A DNA stretch of 64,000 nucleotides from Saccopteryx bilineata (GCF_036850765.1 NC_089495.1:193891847-193955846), one strand, 5' to 3'; counted from the stretch's first letter, positions 22,371 to 33,690 are shown. A program made the numbers and translations. The notes: generated from the letters alone by a model not told the origin.

Positions 22371-22435
22371 AGTGCCTGGCATAGACTACGAGCTGAATAA
22401 ATATTTGTTGAATGAATGAATGAATAGATGAATGA
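22371..22435 (+). repeat. L2/MIR 3' tail with (AATG)n
   Basis: 'gtgcctggcatagactacg' then 'aataaatatttgttgaatg' and a short (AATG)n run. Confidence 0.65.
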
Positions 22436-23284
22436 AATTTAAGAGACTGTAAGAGCTTGCTTTGTTCACATCCTGGTTGTCAAGAACAGTTTGCTTGAAT
22501 ACTGCATTATAAAATTCTCCGCACATTCACCAGGGGCTCTAGGTAGTTCTGTCACTCGCCCAGTCCTGGCCAACACAGACACCAGCCTTCTCTTCGGACA
22601 CAATCCTGCAACCACGCCGGTTCCCTTGCTGTCTCAGCCCACTCCCCACCCCAAGACAGAAGGTGAGGCTTGAGAGAAACGACTAAGAGAAGCAGCCAGA
22701 GTCTCCCACAAAAGTCAACAGATGCTTGCTTGGGAAGTCCGTCAACCCTGACTGGACAAACACGTTCTAGAAAGAGCCACTCGTACTTGCAGGGAACGGC
22801 GTGGCAGACGGGAGCCAAGGAGGGCAAGGTTGTGCCAACCTGGGGAAGTCAAGAGGCCAAGAACAAGTGTCTGGGAGTCTGATCAAGCCTGGGCCTGAAC
22901 CAGCCAGGTGGGGTCACCTGTCCCCGTCCTATGCCAAGAAAAATAGTGCTCAGAGACAAGACGAGAAGCAGGCACGTTAGGTCAGACTCAGGAGCTACGC
23001 AGCATGGGGCCCCGGCCGGCCCGGGCAACAGAGTGGCCCTGAGGGCTCAGCTGCATCATTCTTGGAGGTTGCCCCCTCCCCCAAGGCTGCGGGCGGACCA
23101 GGGCTCTAGGTCTCACTGGGCCTGGAGCTCTAATTTGGGCCCACTCTTGGGTGGGCAGAAGGGATTAAGGATTTGCGGGGCCAGAAGAGAAACCAAACTT
23201 GGTGTCTTAGCCCCTTTTAAATGGGGCTTAAGTTGCTGGGGAGTGAGTTGGCTGTGAGCCTGAGCCCAGCCCCAGTCCTGGTGC
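22436..23284. other. Unassigned GC-rich sequence
   Basis: No exon or repeat is recognised. Several 60-108 codon frames have no splice context or family likeness. Confidence 0.4.
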
Positions 23285-23475
23285 TTGTATTACTGTTTGA
23301 CCTTGAACATGACCAACACCTCACACTTAGAAAGGGTTCACAGCTGAGACCAGGCTCAGTGCCAAGTATTTGACATACAGCGCGTAATAATGAGAGTTAA
23401 CATTCATATCGCAGGTCAGCAACCCGGAGCGCGAATGGCCAAAGCAGGATTCGAACCCAGGCAGCTTCAGTTCTG
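23285..23475 (+). repeat. MIR SINE
   Basis: 'gtgccaagtatttgacatac', 'aaagcaggattcgaacccag' and 'gcagcttcagttctgg'. Confidence 0.65.
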
Positions 23476-23739
23476 GTGACTATTTATGTAGGTTTGAACG
23501 AACCCCGTCTCTACCAGTTACTTGCTATATCAAGTTGGGGAACTGTCGTAGCACCAATAACTATCTCTTATCTGACCTTTACTAAGCTCCACTCACTCAC
23601 TGCTCTCAGTGTATTATGACTCACTGAGTGTATTGCTCACTGAATCCTCACGACAATCCTTGGCTATAGTTACCCCATAAATTTAAGCCCAGACAACATA
23701 GTTTCCACGTAACCACTACAGATAGTGGAGAATGCAGAC

Positions 23740-23935
23740 CCAGAGCCGCACTGCCTGGCTAGAGTCCCACGGTTATGCCGCCTGGATGGTAGCTGTGACC
23801 TTATCTTCTCTGGGCCCCAGTTTCCACATCTGTAAAATGGGAATAATAACAGTACCTACCGATGGGGTTGCTGTGAGGGTATTAAAAAAGCTAAAGCTAG
23901 AAAGCGGTTAGCAGAGTGTCTGGTAAAATAAAAGT
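23740..23935 (-). repeat. MIR SINE
   Basis: 'ctgggccccagtttccacat', 'ctgtaaaatgggaataataa' and 'ttgctgtgagggtattaa' are classic antisense MIR. Confidence 0.85.
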
Positions 23936-24219
23936 GTGTTCAAAGAAGAGCCCAATATCCATCATGCCTGCAATACCTGGGCCACAGGAGAGGTGACAAG
24001 TCGAGCGTCCCTGGGAGAGGTGGGAGGCAGAACCCAACACTCAACCTTCAACCTTCCAGCCCTGCCCTCTCCTGGCACTTCCGGCGGATACAGCAGCCCT
24101 TCAACAGCTACCTCAGGCCCTCCGGGCACTGGATACCACCGGGGTCTCTTTGTCACTCCCCCTGCCCCACTCCAGCAGTCCCTGGGGCGCTTCCCAGCCT
24201 CCAGACTCCTGGAGTGAGA

Positions 24220-24300
24220 TTTTAAAACATAAATCTGACCTTGTCATGCCCCCATTAAAACCTCTTTAATGACTCCCCATTGCTCTTGGGCTCAATTCCA
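24220..24300 (+). repeat. L2 LINE fragment, left part
   Basis: 'tctgaccttgtcatgccccc' and 'atgactccccattgctctt' are L2. It is followed by a hAT-like fossil, and L2 resumes at about 24560. Confidence 0.75.
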
Positions 24301-24304
24301 ACCT

Positions 24305-24545
24305 TTCACAGGGGTTAAAAACAGTGGCTTTCAAAATCTTTGAGACTCACAGTAAGAGACACATTTTACAATGCAGTGCAGTGTACACTTTATAAAACTT
24401 GAAATAAAGTTTCAAAAAACCACATTGAACTCATGTGCGACACACACGAGCACTTTCTATTCTTTTACTCGTCCCCAGTGCTGGCTAAGGCCCACCAAAT
24501 TGATTTCCTGACCCACTGATGCGTTAAGACCTGCAGTCCAAACAA
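24305..24545 (+). repeat. hAT (Charlie-type) fossil in an L2
   Basis: 'cagtggctttcaaaatcttt' to 'acccactgatgcgttaagac' follows the layout of a Charlie-derived element I cannot name. L2 sequence on both sides shows it inserted there. Confidence 0.5.
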
Positions 24546-24559
24546 CATTGGTTCAAGAA

Positions 24560-24830
24560 CTCTCAGACCCAGGCCCTGGCAGCCCTTTGGTCTCAGCTCT
24601 CCTCACACCTTCCTGGCAGCCCAAGTTCTGGTCATGCTAAAACCCCAGCATCATATTCCCTCTCGCCACTGGGCCTTTGCACATGCTATCCCCGCTGCCT
24701 AAAGCACTCTACCTACTTCTCCATATGACTCAGCCAAGGGCTACCTCTTCAGGGAGGCTGCCTGCCCATGCAATGAATGTTGCCTCACCATCACCTGTGA
24801 CCCACCTTCAGGTCCTCTCTACACATGGAG
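24560..24830 (+). repeat. L2 LINE fragment, right part
   Basis: 'cactgggcctttgcacatgc', 'atccccgctgcctaaagcac' and 'gctacctcttcagggaggct' in L2 order. Confidence 0.8.
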
Positions 24831-24894
24831 CCATCCTGGGATGTTCTTTCATTTGTTTTTGTTTTGTTGTTGTTTTTATGCCAATTCTCTGTAG

Positions 24895-24980
24895 CCACTT
24901 CAGAATAACTGAATCAGATATTTATGGGGTGAAGCCTGAACATCAGCATTTTAAAAAGTCCCCAGTGAGTACACAAAGAC
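24895..24980 (+). repeat. MER20-like hAT fragment
   Basis: 'ataactgaatcagatattta', 'ggggtgaagcctgaacatc' and 'agcattttaaaaagtcccca' match the middle of MER20. Confidence 0.6.
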
Positions 24981-25384
24981 ACCTGAGGTCCAAGAAGCCA
25001 CCCTGTTTCACTTCCTCCAGATCATTTAAGACAATCCAAAATAGCTTATGTATTTGTTGACTTGTTTGCTTCTCTGGGATTAAATAAACCGAGAGGAAAG
25101 AGTCTTAGAGTCTTTGCATCCCCCTCTCCTTCCCCCAGGGCTGAGGATAGGTATCTGCACAGGTGATGCTGCACAGGTATCTGTCAGTCTTAAGCCAAAC
25201 CTCCAAGAAAATGATGGAGATGAGAAGTCAGCTTTCTGAGGGCTCCTTCGTAGCACTTACTAGGATGCTGGCTTTCTTTCCAGTAGCTGCTGAAATGCTC
25301 ACTGTTTAAACTTACAAAACATACCCCAAATCCAGCAGTTTGAGGGGGTCCCCTGGCTCAGATAGCAGATTACGGAAGGTCCTA
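24981..25384. other. Unassigned sequence
   Basis: Nothing recognised. Confidence 0.35.
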
Positions 25385-25605
25385 GAGCAGGGTTGGCAAA
25401 TGTTTTCTGTAAAGGGCCATACAATATTTCTGTAAATATTTTAGGCTTTGTGGGTCACATTGTCTCTGTTGCAACTGCTCACCTCTGCCATTGGAGTTCT
25501 AAAGCAGCTCCATATAAAGGAATGCGGCATCTCAATAAAACTTTATTTACAAAACAAGAAGTGGGTCAGAATCAGTTCTTGACACATAGTTTGCCCATCC
25601 CTGCA
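25385..25605 (+). repeat. Charlie-type hAT MITE fossil (family shared with 31.4-32.3 kb)
   Basis: 'ggcaaatgttttctgtaaag', 'atattttaggctttgtggg', 'tcaataaaactttatttaca' and 'gtttgcccatccctg' run from end to end of a short hAT element. Three more copies lie at 31395-32280. Confidence 0.8.
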
Positions 25606-25629
25606 AGCGTAGGGCTTAAGAGCTAGACT

Positions 25630-25830
25630 AATGGAGCCCAGCCATGTGACTTTAGGCAAGTCATTTAACGTGTCTGTGCCTCAGTTCCCACACCTATCAA
25701 TGAGAAACATAAAGAAATGTAGTTCATAGACTGGTTGGCGAATGAGTTAATAAATGAATGCACGTAAGGCACTCCAGATAGTACCTGACATTCGGTGAAC
25801 ACATCAATAAATCTTAGCTGTTTTTCCTAT
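25630..25830 (-). repeat. MIR SINE
   Basis: 'tgactttaggcaagtcattt', 'gtgtctgtgcctcagttccc' and 'tcaataaatcttagctgtt'. Confidence 0.8.
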
Positions 25831-25849
25831 TACTATCTGGAAGCAGAGT

Positions 25850-26025
25850 CCTGAGATCAATCCCTGCTACTCCTTTACCAAGTCTTCCCCTTGGGCAAAC
25901 TGTCTTTCTCAGCCTCCATCTCCTCAGCTATAAAATGGGACAATAGCATCCACCCTCAGGGCTGCTACGGGATAAAATGAACAAGTAGATGCCAAGTGCA
26001 TAGTAAGTGCTCGATAACCAATGCC
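25850..26025 (-). repeat. MIR SINE
   Basis: 'ctcagcctccatctcctcag', 'ctataaaatgggacaatag' and 'gcatagtaagtgctcgata'. A second MIR directly follows the first. Confidence 0.75.
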
Positions 26026-26435
26026 AACAGTTCTGCGTCATTCCCCAGAATGGTACCGATAGGAAAACAACACAAATCAAAGCAAAATCTGGGTGCCTTG
26101 CAGCCCCTGCCCTGAGCACAAGCTCTGGACCTGGCCTGGATCTGGTAGGTGTGGCTGGAGGGGCCCTTTTTCAAGTTGTTTTCTTACCACTCTTTGCACA
26201 CAACCCCTTCTTGAGACTTCAGGAGGCAAAGACAAACACCGGGCTGGCAGTTTCCGACACTCCCCTGCACCATCCCTCTGCATCCGGAGTTCCTGCTGAC
26301 TTCAATGGGACGGGATGCCCTGGGTGGTGGCCGGGTTCAGGTTCAATAAATGGACAATGGGGGAGGGAGGAGGGAAGGGAGAACCATCATTCTTTGACAC
26401 TTTTATATGCCAAAGTGGGAACAGCAGAAGGGAGG

Positions 26436-26515
26436 GGTGTGTGAGTGTGTGTGTGTGTGTGTGAGTGTGTGTGTGTGCGCGCGCGCGCGCGTGCCCGCGG
26501 CACATGTGTGTGGGT
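26436..26515. repeat. (TG)n-(CG)n alternating purine-pyrimidine tract
   Basis: TG repeats interrupted twice by GAG pass into about seven uninterrupted CG steps (about 26477-26491), then CCCGCGG. The sequence is a strong Z-DNA candidate. A CG run this long is unusual because methylated CpG decays quickly. Confidence 0.9.
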
Positions 26516-26599
26516 GACACAAGTGGCAGAGTGATGCAGGAGGAAGGGGAGGACACTGAGGGGTCAGGGGATGCAATGAAGTTCCACAGAGCGATACTG

Positions 26600-26700
26600 C
26601 ATCACTATGATCAGCTAAAACAGTGATGGGGGTGATTTTAACCCCAGGGGACACTGGGCAATGTCTGGACATTTTTAATGGTCACAACTGCAAGCATCTA
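26600..26700 (+). repeat. MER5A-like fragment
   Basis: 'gggtgattttaaccccaggg', 'gacactgggcaatgtctgga' and 'tttttaatggtcacaactg' match the left half of MER5A. Confidence 0.7.
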
Positions 26701-27709
26701 CCTGCTGATTGGACTTCTTTCTGAAGCACCAGAGGCAGAGAGCTATTACAATAAAAGGAGCCTGGGTCCCTAGTGGACCACATGCAGAACACCAGTCTAC
26801 CAGGAACACTATTACTGTTTTTACATAGTAAGAAATCAGTTGTGATTGTGTTAAGCTCTGCAACTATAGGTTTTATTTGTTACAGCAACTAGCATTACCA
26901 AAATCAATACAGATAGTCTATCCACACAAAGCATGACTGCATGAACAAAATAATTTTTTTAAAAAAAGAGAGAAAAGGAAAAACCCATTCTCCCTTTGCC
27001 CACCCAGCAAGTACCAGAACATCAACCCAGGTTGAGAAAATGACCACGGGACATGCTGACATTCCAGTCGACCCTTAGAATAACCAAAGTCACTATTATG
27101 GCTTCTTCCTTACCCACAAATGAAAGCAAACAAACAAAAAAAACTGGGAATAAGTCCTCTGCCAAAAATGTTTGGCTCGCAGACCACCAGTCTAGCCTCC
27201 CCTTGGCCTCACGCAAGCCTCAGAGTAAGAAATGAGCATCATCAGAGCCCGTGGCCCTTTGGGTCCAGTTTAGGGTTGATGTGAACTCACAACTCTGTTC
27301 AAGGCTCAGAGTGAGCTCCCCGGGAGTGCGAGGTGGCGCTGGGTGTTCCCTGGTGTGTGGGGAACCGCACCAGGAAACACAAGAGCTTCTTCAGTCGCTC
27401 ACGGCTCAGAGGAAGGAGCATCTGTTTATGTTTTTGCTGGTTTAACACAGGTCACTCATCAGCATGGTATTTCTGGGGAGAGGCAGAGCAAAAATCATGT
27501 TAATGCATTCCCTTAAAGGAAGCTAGCTGCTCAGAGCCTGTTTGCTACGCAAATCTTTTGTCCATAAACCACAAGGCAAAACGAAATGGAATTTAGAGAG
27601 AAACACAGCTGTGTGGGTTTCAGGGTTGCTCCTTTACTGTAAGCTCCTGAATTTACTGATTTTATTTTTTTTAGTTGTTCTCCTCCCTTCCTTCCTCCCT
27701 CTCTCTCTA
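26701..27709. other. Unassigned sequence
   Basis: No gene or named repeat is recognised. A CT-rich stretch lies at 27675-27722. Confidence 0.35.
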
Positions 27710-27714
27710 CTTCC

Positions 27715-28245
27715 CTTCTTCTACAAATATTTACTGACCTTTTACCATGTGCCAAGCATTGTTCTAGGTTTGGGGGATGGAACAAAAAGCAAAACAAACT
27801 CTCAGCCCTCCTGGAGTTGACATTCCAGTGGGGGAGACAGATAATAAACTGGGGGACGTATAAATATTCCAGACGGGGTGACCAAGGAAGGCCTCTTGGA
27901 GGAGGTGACATTTGAGCAGACACTTGATGTGGATTAACAAATGATACAACAAGGAGATAGGGAAGAACAAACAGGCAGAGCAGCATGTGCAAAGGCCCTG
28001 TGGCAGAAATAAGCCAGGAGTATCTAAAGAAGAGAAAGTGTAACAGAGCAGTTGAACTATGATGATGAGGGCAAAAGGGATAAGACAACACATCCAAGAA
28101 GTAAGCAGGAGCCAGGCTACACAGGGTCTTGTCGGCCTTGGCAAGGCAAAGAATATTGGCATTCATTGGGAGGTTCTGAACAAGAGCGTGGTATGATCCT
28201 ACCTAATGAGAGGTTCTTTGTTTATTCACAAAATCCATGCCTATG
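27715..28245 (-). repeat. L2 LINE 3' region
   Basis: Antisense L2 throughout: 'atttactgaccttttaccat', 'gtgccaagcattgttctagg', 'gtgacatttgagcagacact', 'gtgcaaaggccctgtggcag' and 'acagggtcttgtcggccttg'. It explains the 211- and 132-codon minus-strand open frames, which are not genes. Confidence 0.85.
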
Positions 28246-28264
28246 AAAGGAAATTTGGAATCAC

Positions 28265-28433
28265 AGAAAAAAAGGAAGAAGAAGAAGAAGAAGAAGAAGA
28301 AGAAGAAGAAGAGAAGAAGAAAGAAGAAAGAAGAAAGAAGAAAGAAGAAGAAGAAGAAGAAGGAAGAAGGAAGAAGGAAGAAGGAAGAAGGAAGAAGGAA
28401 GAAGGAAGAAGGAAGAAGAAGAAGAAGAAAAAA
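28265..28433 (+). repeat. 169-nt uninterrupted purine tract
   Basis: Every base is A or G. Three sub-blocks follow each other: (GAA)n at about 28274-28316, a GAAAGAA-like phase, and a (GGAAGAA)n heptamer phase at about 28360-28412, then (GAA)n again. It has triplex (H-DNA) potential. The Glu/Lys-only open frames across it are artefacts. Confidence 0.95.
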
Positions 28434-28454
28434 CGCCACCCATGATTTTAGCAG

Positions 28455-28690
28455 CTATACCAGTGGTTCTCAACTGCCGTATTTCCCCGCCCCCCACTCC
28501 GCCCTGCAGGAGGCACTTGGCAATGTGTGGAGACAGTTTTGGTTGTTACAACTTGGGGAGGGATGGGGTGAGCTGGATGCCACTAGCATCTAGTGGACAG
28601 ACACAAGCGATGCTGCTGAACACCCTACAATGAACAGGATAGTCCCACAACGAAGAGTCAATGTCAGCATCGCAGAGGTTGAGCAATCCT
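28455..28690 (+). repeat. MER5A-like hAT fossil
   Basis: 'ccagtggttctcaactgccg', 'ggcaatgtgtggagacagtt', 'gccactagcatctagtggac', 'caccctacaatgaacaggat' and 'cgcagaggttgagcaatcct' cover the full element. Confidence 0.88.
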
Positions 28691-28889
28691 ACTCCAGGCC
28701 AATGTTTTGAAACATTTCTCCTACCCCTAACCTCTCTAGTTCCTTTATACATTTATTTTTAATGCAAATAAGCTCCTACTGAATTTTTGATGTCGATTTT
28801 GCCTTTTCCACAGAACATGAAAACAACCATTCCCCAATATTGTTACAAACACTACCTATGATGGCGTCATACTCCTTAGGGTTTGGGAT

Positions 28890-29095
28890 CATAACTGGGT
28901 TAACGGATTGTGGTGGTTATGGACACAGCTGCTGGGCCCGTCCTACCAGGCGGGTTAACTTGGGGAGTTACTGCTGCCTGTGACCTCAGTTTCCCCATGG
29001 GTCACGTGGGGTCAACAGTAATTCTGCCTCAGAGGGTCATCATAAAGATTAAATGAGCTAGTATATGAAAAGCATCAAAGAGTGGCACATTATAA
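28890..29095 (-). repeat. MIR SINE
   Basis: 'tgtgacctcagtttccccat' and 'cataaagattaaatgagcta' with a MIR-like end. Confidence 0.75.
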
Positions 29096-29609
29096 TATTA
29101 GAAATAATGTGGTTAAAAATATTTTTTTAAAAATAGAGTTCCAGGATTTCAAACATTGGGCCTCTTAAGAGTGGAATGATATTTGAAAATTAAATTCTAT
29201 GAGTTGTGCAAAACTGAAACAGAATAAAATGAAAATATTGATGAAGCCCCATTTGGCATGCATTTAGACACAGAATGACTTACTTTCCTTCCTCTAGGGG
29301 GAAGCCCCTTAAGTTTTGCATCTGAGAATAACTGGGACTATGACCTCATCCATTAAAGCTTGAAGGATGCCCTGCTTCGTGCCAGCTGACCCGGTGTGAG
29401 GTTCTTTTAGAGAGAATGATCTTATAGGGATCAGTGGGTCTGGACAGGCAGGACTCAGCCCCCCTGTGGGGGCTCCTTGTCCTCTGAAAGGAGAGCTCTG
29501 GGTGGGGACTCAGGGTGAGGAGCAGCTTGTGGTGGAGACCCAGCTTCACTTCTCCTTTGCACACAGCCTCTCCTGTCCCACCATTCCCTTCAAACAAGGG
29601 CGCGTCGAT
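29096..29609. other. Unassigned sequence
   Basis: Nothing recognised with confidence. Confidence 0.35.
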
Positions 29610-29614
29610 AGCTC

Positions 29615-29885
29615 TTTCCACTATTGAGTGCTTACTCTGTGCCAGACATTATGTTAAGCACATTGCAAGTAGAGTGGAGAAAAATTCGGGCTGCGGAACC
29701 AGATTGCTGGGGACACACCGGACTCCAGCATTCATCTTGCACAAGCCACTAGGCTTCTCTGTGACACCCTTTCTTCACGTGTCCGATGCACATTATGACA
29801 GTACCTACTTCATCGGGTGGCTGTGAGGATTCAATAAGTTAATATCCATGTAAACCCTTAAGGACCGTGCTGGACACTTGGTGAA
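29615..29885 (-). repeat. MIR/L2-derived composite
   Basis: 'gagtgcttactctgtgccag' begins a MIR-type segment. 'ctgtgaggattcaataagtt' ends a second, antisense segment. The two partly overlap old insertions. Confidence 0.55.
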
Positions 29886-29889
29886 CCAT

Positions 29890-30065
29890 CAGTAAATGGA
29901 AAACATTACCATGACCTCGTTTGAACTTCCTGGCAACTCCATGAGGTGGGTGCTATTCTTAGCTCCCATTACGCAGATGCTGAACTGAAGCAAACAGAGG
30001 TTGAGACCCTTGCCCAAAGCCACACAGTAAGCGGTACAGCCAGAGGTTGCAACCAAAGCAATTAC
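29890..30065 (+). repeat. MIR SINE
   Basis: 'tgaggtgggtgctattctta', 'gcccaaagccacacagtaag' and 'agccagaggttgcaacc'. Confidence 0.75.
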
Positions 30066-30329
30066 CTTCCGCTCTTAATCTCTGTGCTCTACGCGCACAA
30101 ATGCACACGTCTTAGAATGGGTATCAACTTACCACCTAAACAAAAATATCAAGCATTTAAGCCAATCTCAAGCAGTCCATTCATTCAATATGTATTTACG
30201 GAGCACCTACTGTGTGCTTGAGAGAATGTGGGGATGGAGCTACCCCCACCATCTAGCTCCTTGTGCCGTCTGAAGATGGAGCCAAAAAAGTGGAGAACAG
30301 AATCAGGTCAAGAGTCCAAAAGCAACCGG

Positions 30330-30480
30330 TATCTTGATCATATCATCTGAGCTCTGAACCAGCTATACCTGAATGCAGCCTCAACCCTGCACTTTCAGTT
30401 CCTTGAGCCCATATATTCTGTTTACTTGCTAAGCCAGTTCGAGTTGGGTATTCTGTCACTTGTAACAGAAAGTCTTGACT
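30330..30480 (+). repeat. Unnamed dispersed repeat, copy 1
   Basis: 'tgaaccagctatacctgaat', 'actttcagttccttgagccc' and 'ttctgtcacttgtaacagaa' are shared in order with 60420-60550. I cannot name the family. Confidence 0.55.
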
Positions 30481-30779
30481 GTGAGAGTAGGTTTGGCCCG
30501 ACTTATACCCAGAGTTAGCAGGACAGCTTCTAAAGAGTTAAATCCTCCTTAACTCCCCAATTTCACTGTTAACTTCCTATCTTTTCTATAAAAGAAGTCG
30601 GGTCATCTATGTTTTTGGTACCATTTTATGTAGCAGATTATAGTACATTTCTAAGATGACCCCTTAATTCCTTAAAAATAGGGTCTCAAGTGCCAACAGA
30701 AATTCAACCTTGTGTTTGGAGCATGGCAGACCCCGCTCCACACTGGCAGCGTGTCTCTGGAGCCAGCATACACGGCTGT
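30481..30779. other. Unassigned sequence
   Basis: Nothing recognised. Confidence 0.35.
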
Positions 30780-30960
30780 GGTTACACTAGAGTCAGAGAC
30801 ACCTGTGTGAATTCCATCTCTATCAGTCATGACCTATGTGACCCCAGGCACATTACTCTGAGTTATTTTCCTCACCTGAACAACAGGAATTATGATACTA
30901 CTTACCTCCTGCACTTTTGGAGATAATGTATATAAATCGTAAATACATATAATAAAACAG
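30780..30960 (-). repeat. MIR SINE
   Basis: 'gtgaattccatctctatcag', 'gtgaccccaggcacattact' and 'gaacaacaggaattatgat'. Confidence 0.65.
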
Positions 30961-31394
30961 ATATATAATAAGCTGGGCTCCCAGAACTGTAGATTTTAAC
31001 ACTACATTTATGGCGCAATCATCTCAGACTTGAATGAAATACATTAGTGCTCTTAGAAAAGTAAGGCTCTACTTGTGCCTATAAGTTTGTGCCATTATCT
31101 TGAAAGTAGAGTAAAAGTTTTAAGAATGAAGCAATGATGTGCATATGAGTATGTTGGGCAGGTTAGTTATTAGCAGGAAAAAAATGGAAAGGATTTTCCA
31201 TTACTTCTTGCTACAATGTTATTTAATGCCATACCTGTGTTGGAAACTGAGGATGAAAGAAATATTAGGCCCTCACCTCATGGAGCTTAAAGTTATTCAG
31301 TGTTTTTCAAACCATGGAGTCACAGCCATTAGTGGGCTAATGACATCAATTTAGGAAGTGGTAACCAGTATTTTTATAAAATGAAATCGAGTAG
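30961..31394. other. Unassigned sequence
   Basis: Nothing recognised with confidence. Confidence 0.3.
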
Positions 31395-31607
31395 ACCAGG
31401 GGTCAGCAATCCAGACCCTGGACTAAACCCAGCCCCCTGCTGGTGTTGATGAATAAAGTTTTACCGGAACACAGACACTCCCATTTGTTTACATGCTGTC
31501 TCCTGTCTATAAGAGTGGAGTTGAGTAGCTGTGGCAGAAGACTGTAGGGTCTGTGAAGCCAAAAATATTTATCAGTTGGCCCGTGACACAAAACGTCTGC
31601 CAACTGT
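31395..31607 (-). repeat. Charlie-type hAT MITE fossil
   Basis: Antisense copy of the 25.4-kb element: 'caggggtcagcaatccagac', 'gaataaagttttaccggaac', 'gttgagtagctgtggcagaa' and 'caaaaatatttatcagttgg'. Confidence 0.8.
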
Positions 31608-31799
31608 TGGCAGAGCGAACTAATATGGTAGTTATGAATGCTGTTCACCAAACAGTTCGGGTTCACCTCTGGGTCCAAAGCAGGCCTGCACTTCTTCACC
31701 CTGTTTAAAATCATGGTCATGTGAGCTGCTTTGGCTAAAGACGTGTTAAAGGAGATCACAAACGACTACATATTAGAGGGCCAAGAGGTCTCCGTTACA

Positions 31800-31955
31800 A
31801 CTATTTGACTCTATCAATGTAGGCGGAAAACAGCCTTGGACAATACAGAAGTAAGTGAGTATGGCTGTGTTCCAATAAAACTTTATTGACAAAATAGGCA
31901 GTTGGCCAGATCTGATCCATGGGCCAAATTTTGCTGACTCCTGCTCTAGGGGACC
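31800..31955 (+). repeat. Charlie-type hAT MITE fossil, partial
   Basis: 'ctgtgttccaataaaacttt', 'atctgatccatgggccaaat' and 'tttgctgactcctg' form the right half of the same family in the opposite orientation. Confidence 0.78.
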
Positions 31956-32059
31956 AAATAAAGTAGAAACAGGCTGAAACCGTAAGAAAGACTTATATTT
32001 TAGATCCACACAAGAACTAAAGGTGAGTTCCTCTTAGAACAAAGTCCCCATCGTCCACA

Positions 32060-32282
32060 TTAAGGGTCAGCAAACTATGGCTCCAGCGGCCATCTGTTTT
32101 CATAAATGAAGTTTTATCCACGTATGTGCTGTCTAGGGCTGCTTTCATGCAATGACAGTGAAGTTGCTTTCATGCAATGACAGTGAAGTTGAGTAGTTGC
32201 AACAGACACCATCAGACTGTAAAGCCTAAAAATATTTATTTTCTGGTTCTTTACAGAAAATGTTTGCTGAGTGCTGGCCTGC
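32060..32282 (-). repeat. Charlie-type hAT MITE fossil with internal tandem duplication
   Basis: 'agggtcagcaaactatggct', 'atgaagttttatccacgtat' and 'ctttacagaaaatgtttgct' cover the element. Inside it, a 25-bp unit beginning GCTTTCATGCAATGACAG occurs twice without a mismatch at 32141-32165 and 32166-32190. Confidence 0.85.
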
Positions 32283-33489
32283 ACGGACTCATACGTGCCC
32301 AGGCCCATGATCAAACAATGGTGTTCAGGGGCTTAGGGTGGAACCAGGGCCATGTCCAGAAAAGTCTTTAGAACAAAGGGAGGCCCAATCAGAACGATAT
32401 TTTAAGTAAATAGGGCAAAAGCCAAAAACGAATGAAAGTAACCCCGGGCCCTGCACCCTGGAGAGATTTTGACCGCAGTGACGCTCAAGAAATGAGTTCA
32501 CAGCTGAGACGTGCGCCATAAATGTTAAAATAACAAGAACAATAAATAGTAATAAAACACAAAGCCACGCACCCCATCTCCACGGGCAAGACCTCCCAGG
32601 GTTTTGAACTTAGAAGTTAGAAGGGAGCAGCCCTCGCCATTGATGGCCCGTCTTGGCAGAGCCTTTGATGGTCCTACAGGGACCCAATGGGCCAGGTCCA
32701 GAGGAGGAAGTTCAAATACGAGCAGGAACTGGAGAATGATGATCTTGGTCATGAAGACTTGAAGTCCTACTGGGAAACAGGACCCAGAGTCTGAGGTCAA
32801 CACTTATTCTTAAGATCCTTAGTGCTCGGGGTCTGGCTTGAGTTTCGAGTCAGTTTTCAGAACACTGGCTTGTCCCCTTGCAAACCAGAATAGACGGCTC
32901 AGTGCCCTCCGCATGCAGTGTGCGAGACCGCGACAGGGCCACTGTCGCCAGCGGAGGGCTTGATCAGATTGTCCCAGCCCCTCCACCCTTCGTGAAGCCC
33001 ACGAAGATCTGGAAAAGCTAAACCAAAACACACCATGGTCAGATCAAGAGCTTGCTACCAACGCTGACTAGGCAGATAGGAGCAACGATGCACTCCCTTC
33101 CTGCCACACGCCCAGAAGGGCCCAGCAGGCTGCAGAGGTGAAAGACAGAGCCGGTCCAAAATCATCAAATGTCCTAATGATGACCCGAGAGGAGTCATGA
33201 AAAGTGTACACAAACCCGAGCTTCCTAAGCCCCCCGCCGAGCACTGGAGAACGTGGATGATGATAACCAGAGTTGGGGCGGTCTGCACCTCTGCAGACTC
33301 CCGGGGCTCTGGAAATGCCCCTTTGGGAACTGGGTAGAAGGTGGGCAGAAGAAGTCCCCTTTTACAGACCAGAAACACTGGGGCGTGGGAGAGGTGGTTG
33401 AACTCTCCGAGATGTCTGGGAGGTGGTTAAAAACGGGGATGCTGAGTTTCCAGAACTCCGTCGGAGCCCAGCCCAGCCTCCCGGGCTCA
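32283..33489. other. Unassigned sequence
   Basis: No exon or named repeat is recognised, though several 60-107 codon frames are present. Confidence 0.35.
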
Positions 33490-33499
33490 ACACGGCCAA

Positions 33500-33690
33500 C
33501 TCTTACATGGCTCTTAGGGAGTGGCGGGCACTGTTCTAGGCACTTTCAATAGAAGATCTCATTTCATCAACAAAACCCATCTGAGACAGATTCTGTAATT
33601 ACCCCCATTCTACAGATGAGAAAAATAAGGCCCAGAGTGGCTAATGCCCCCCAGATAAAGGAGGGGAGGCTTCCTACTGCAGGGAACATG
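33500..33690 (+). repeat. MIR SINE
   Basis: 'gcactgttctaggcactttc', 'cattctacagatgagaaaaa' and 'taaggcccagagtggctaat'. Confidence 0.8.

Noticed and set aside
27531..28166. 211-codon minus-strand open frame
   Set aside because: It is antisense L2 3' sequence, which often stays open by chance. No protein family is recognised.
28203..28593. Glu/Lys-rich and Ser/Phe/Leu-rich open frames
   Set aside because: They are translations of the purine microsatellite.
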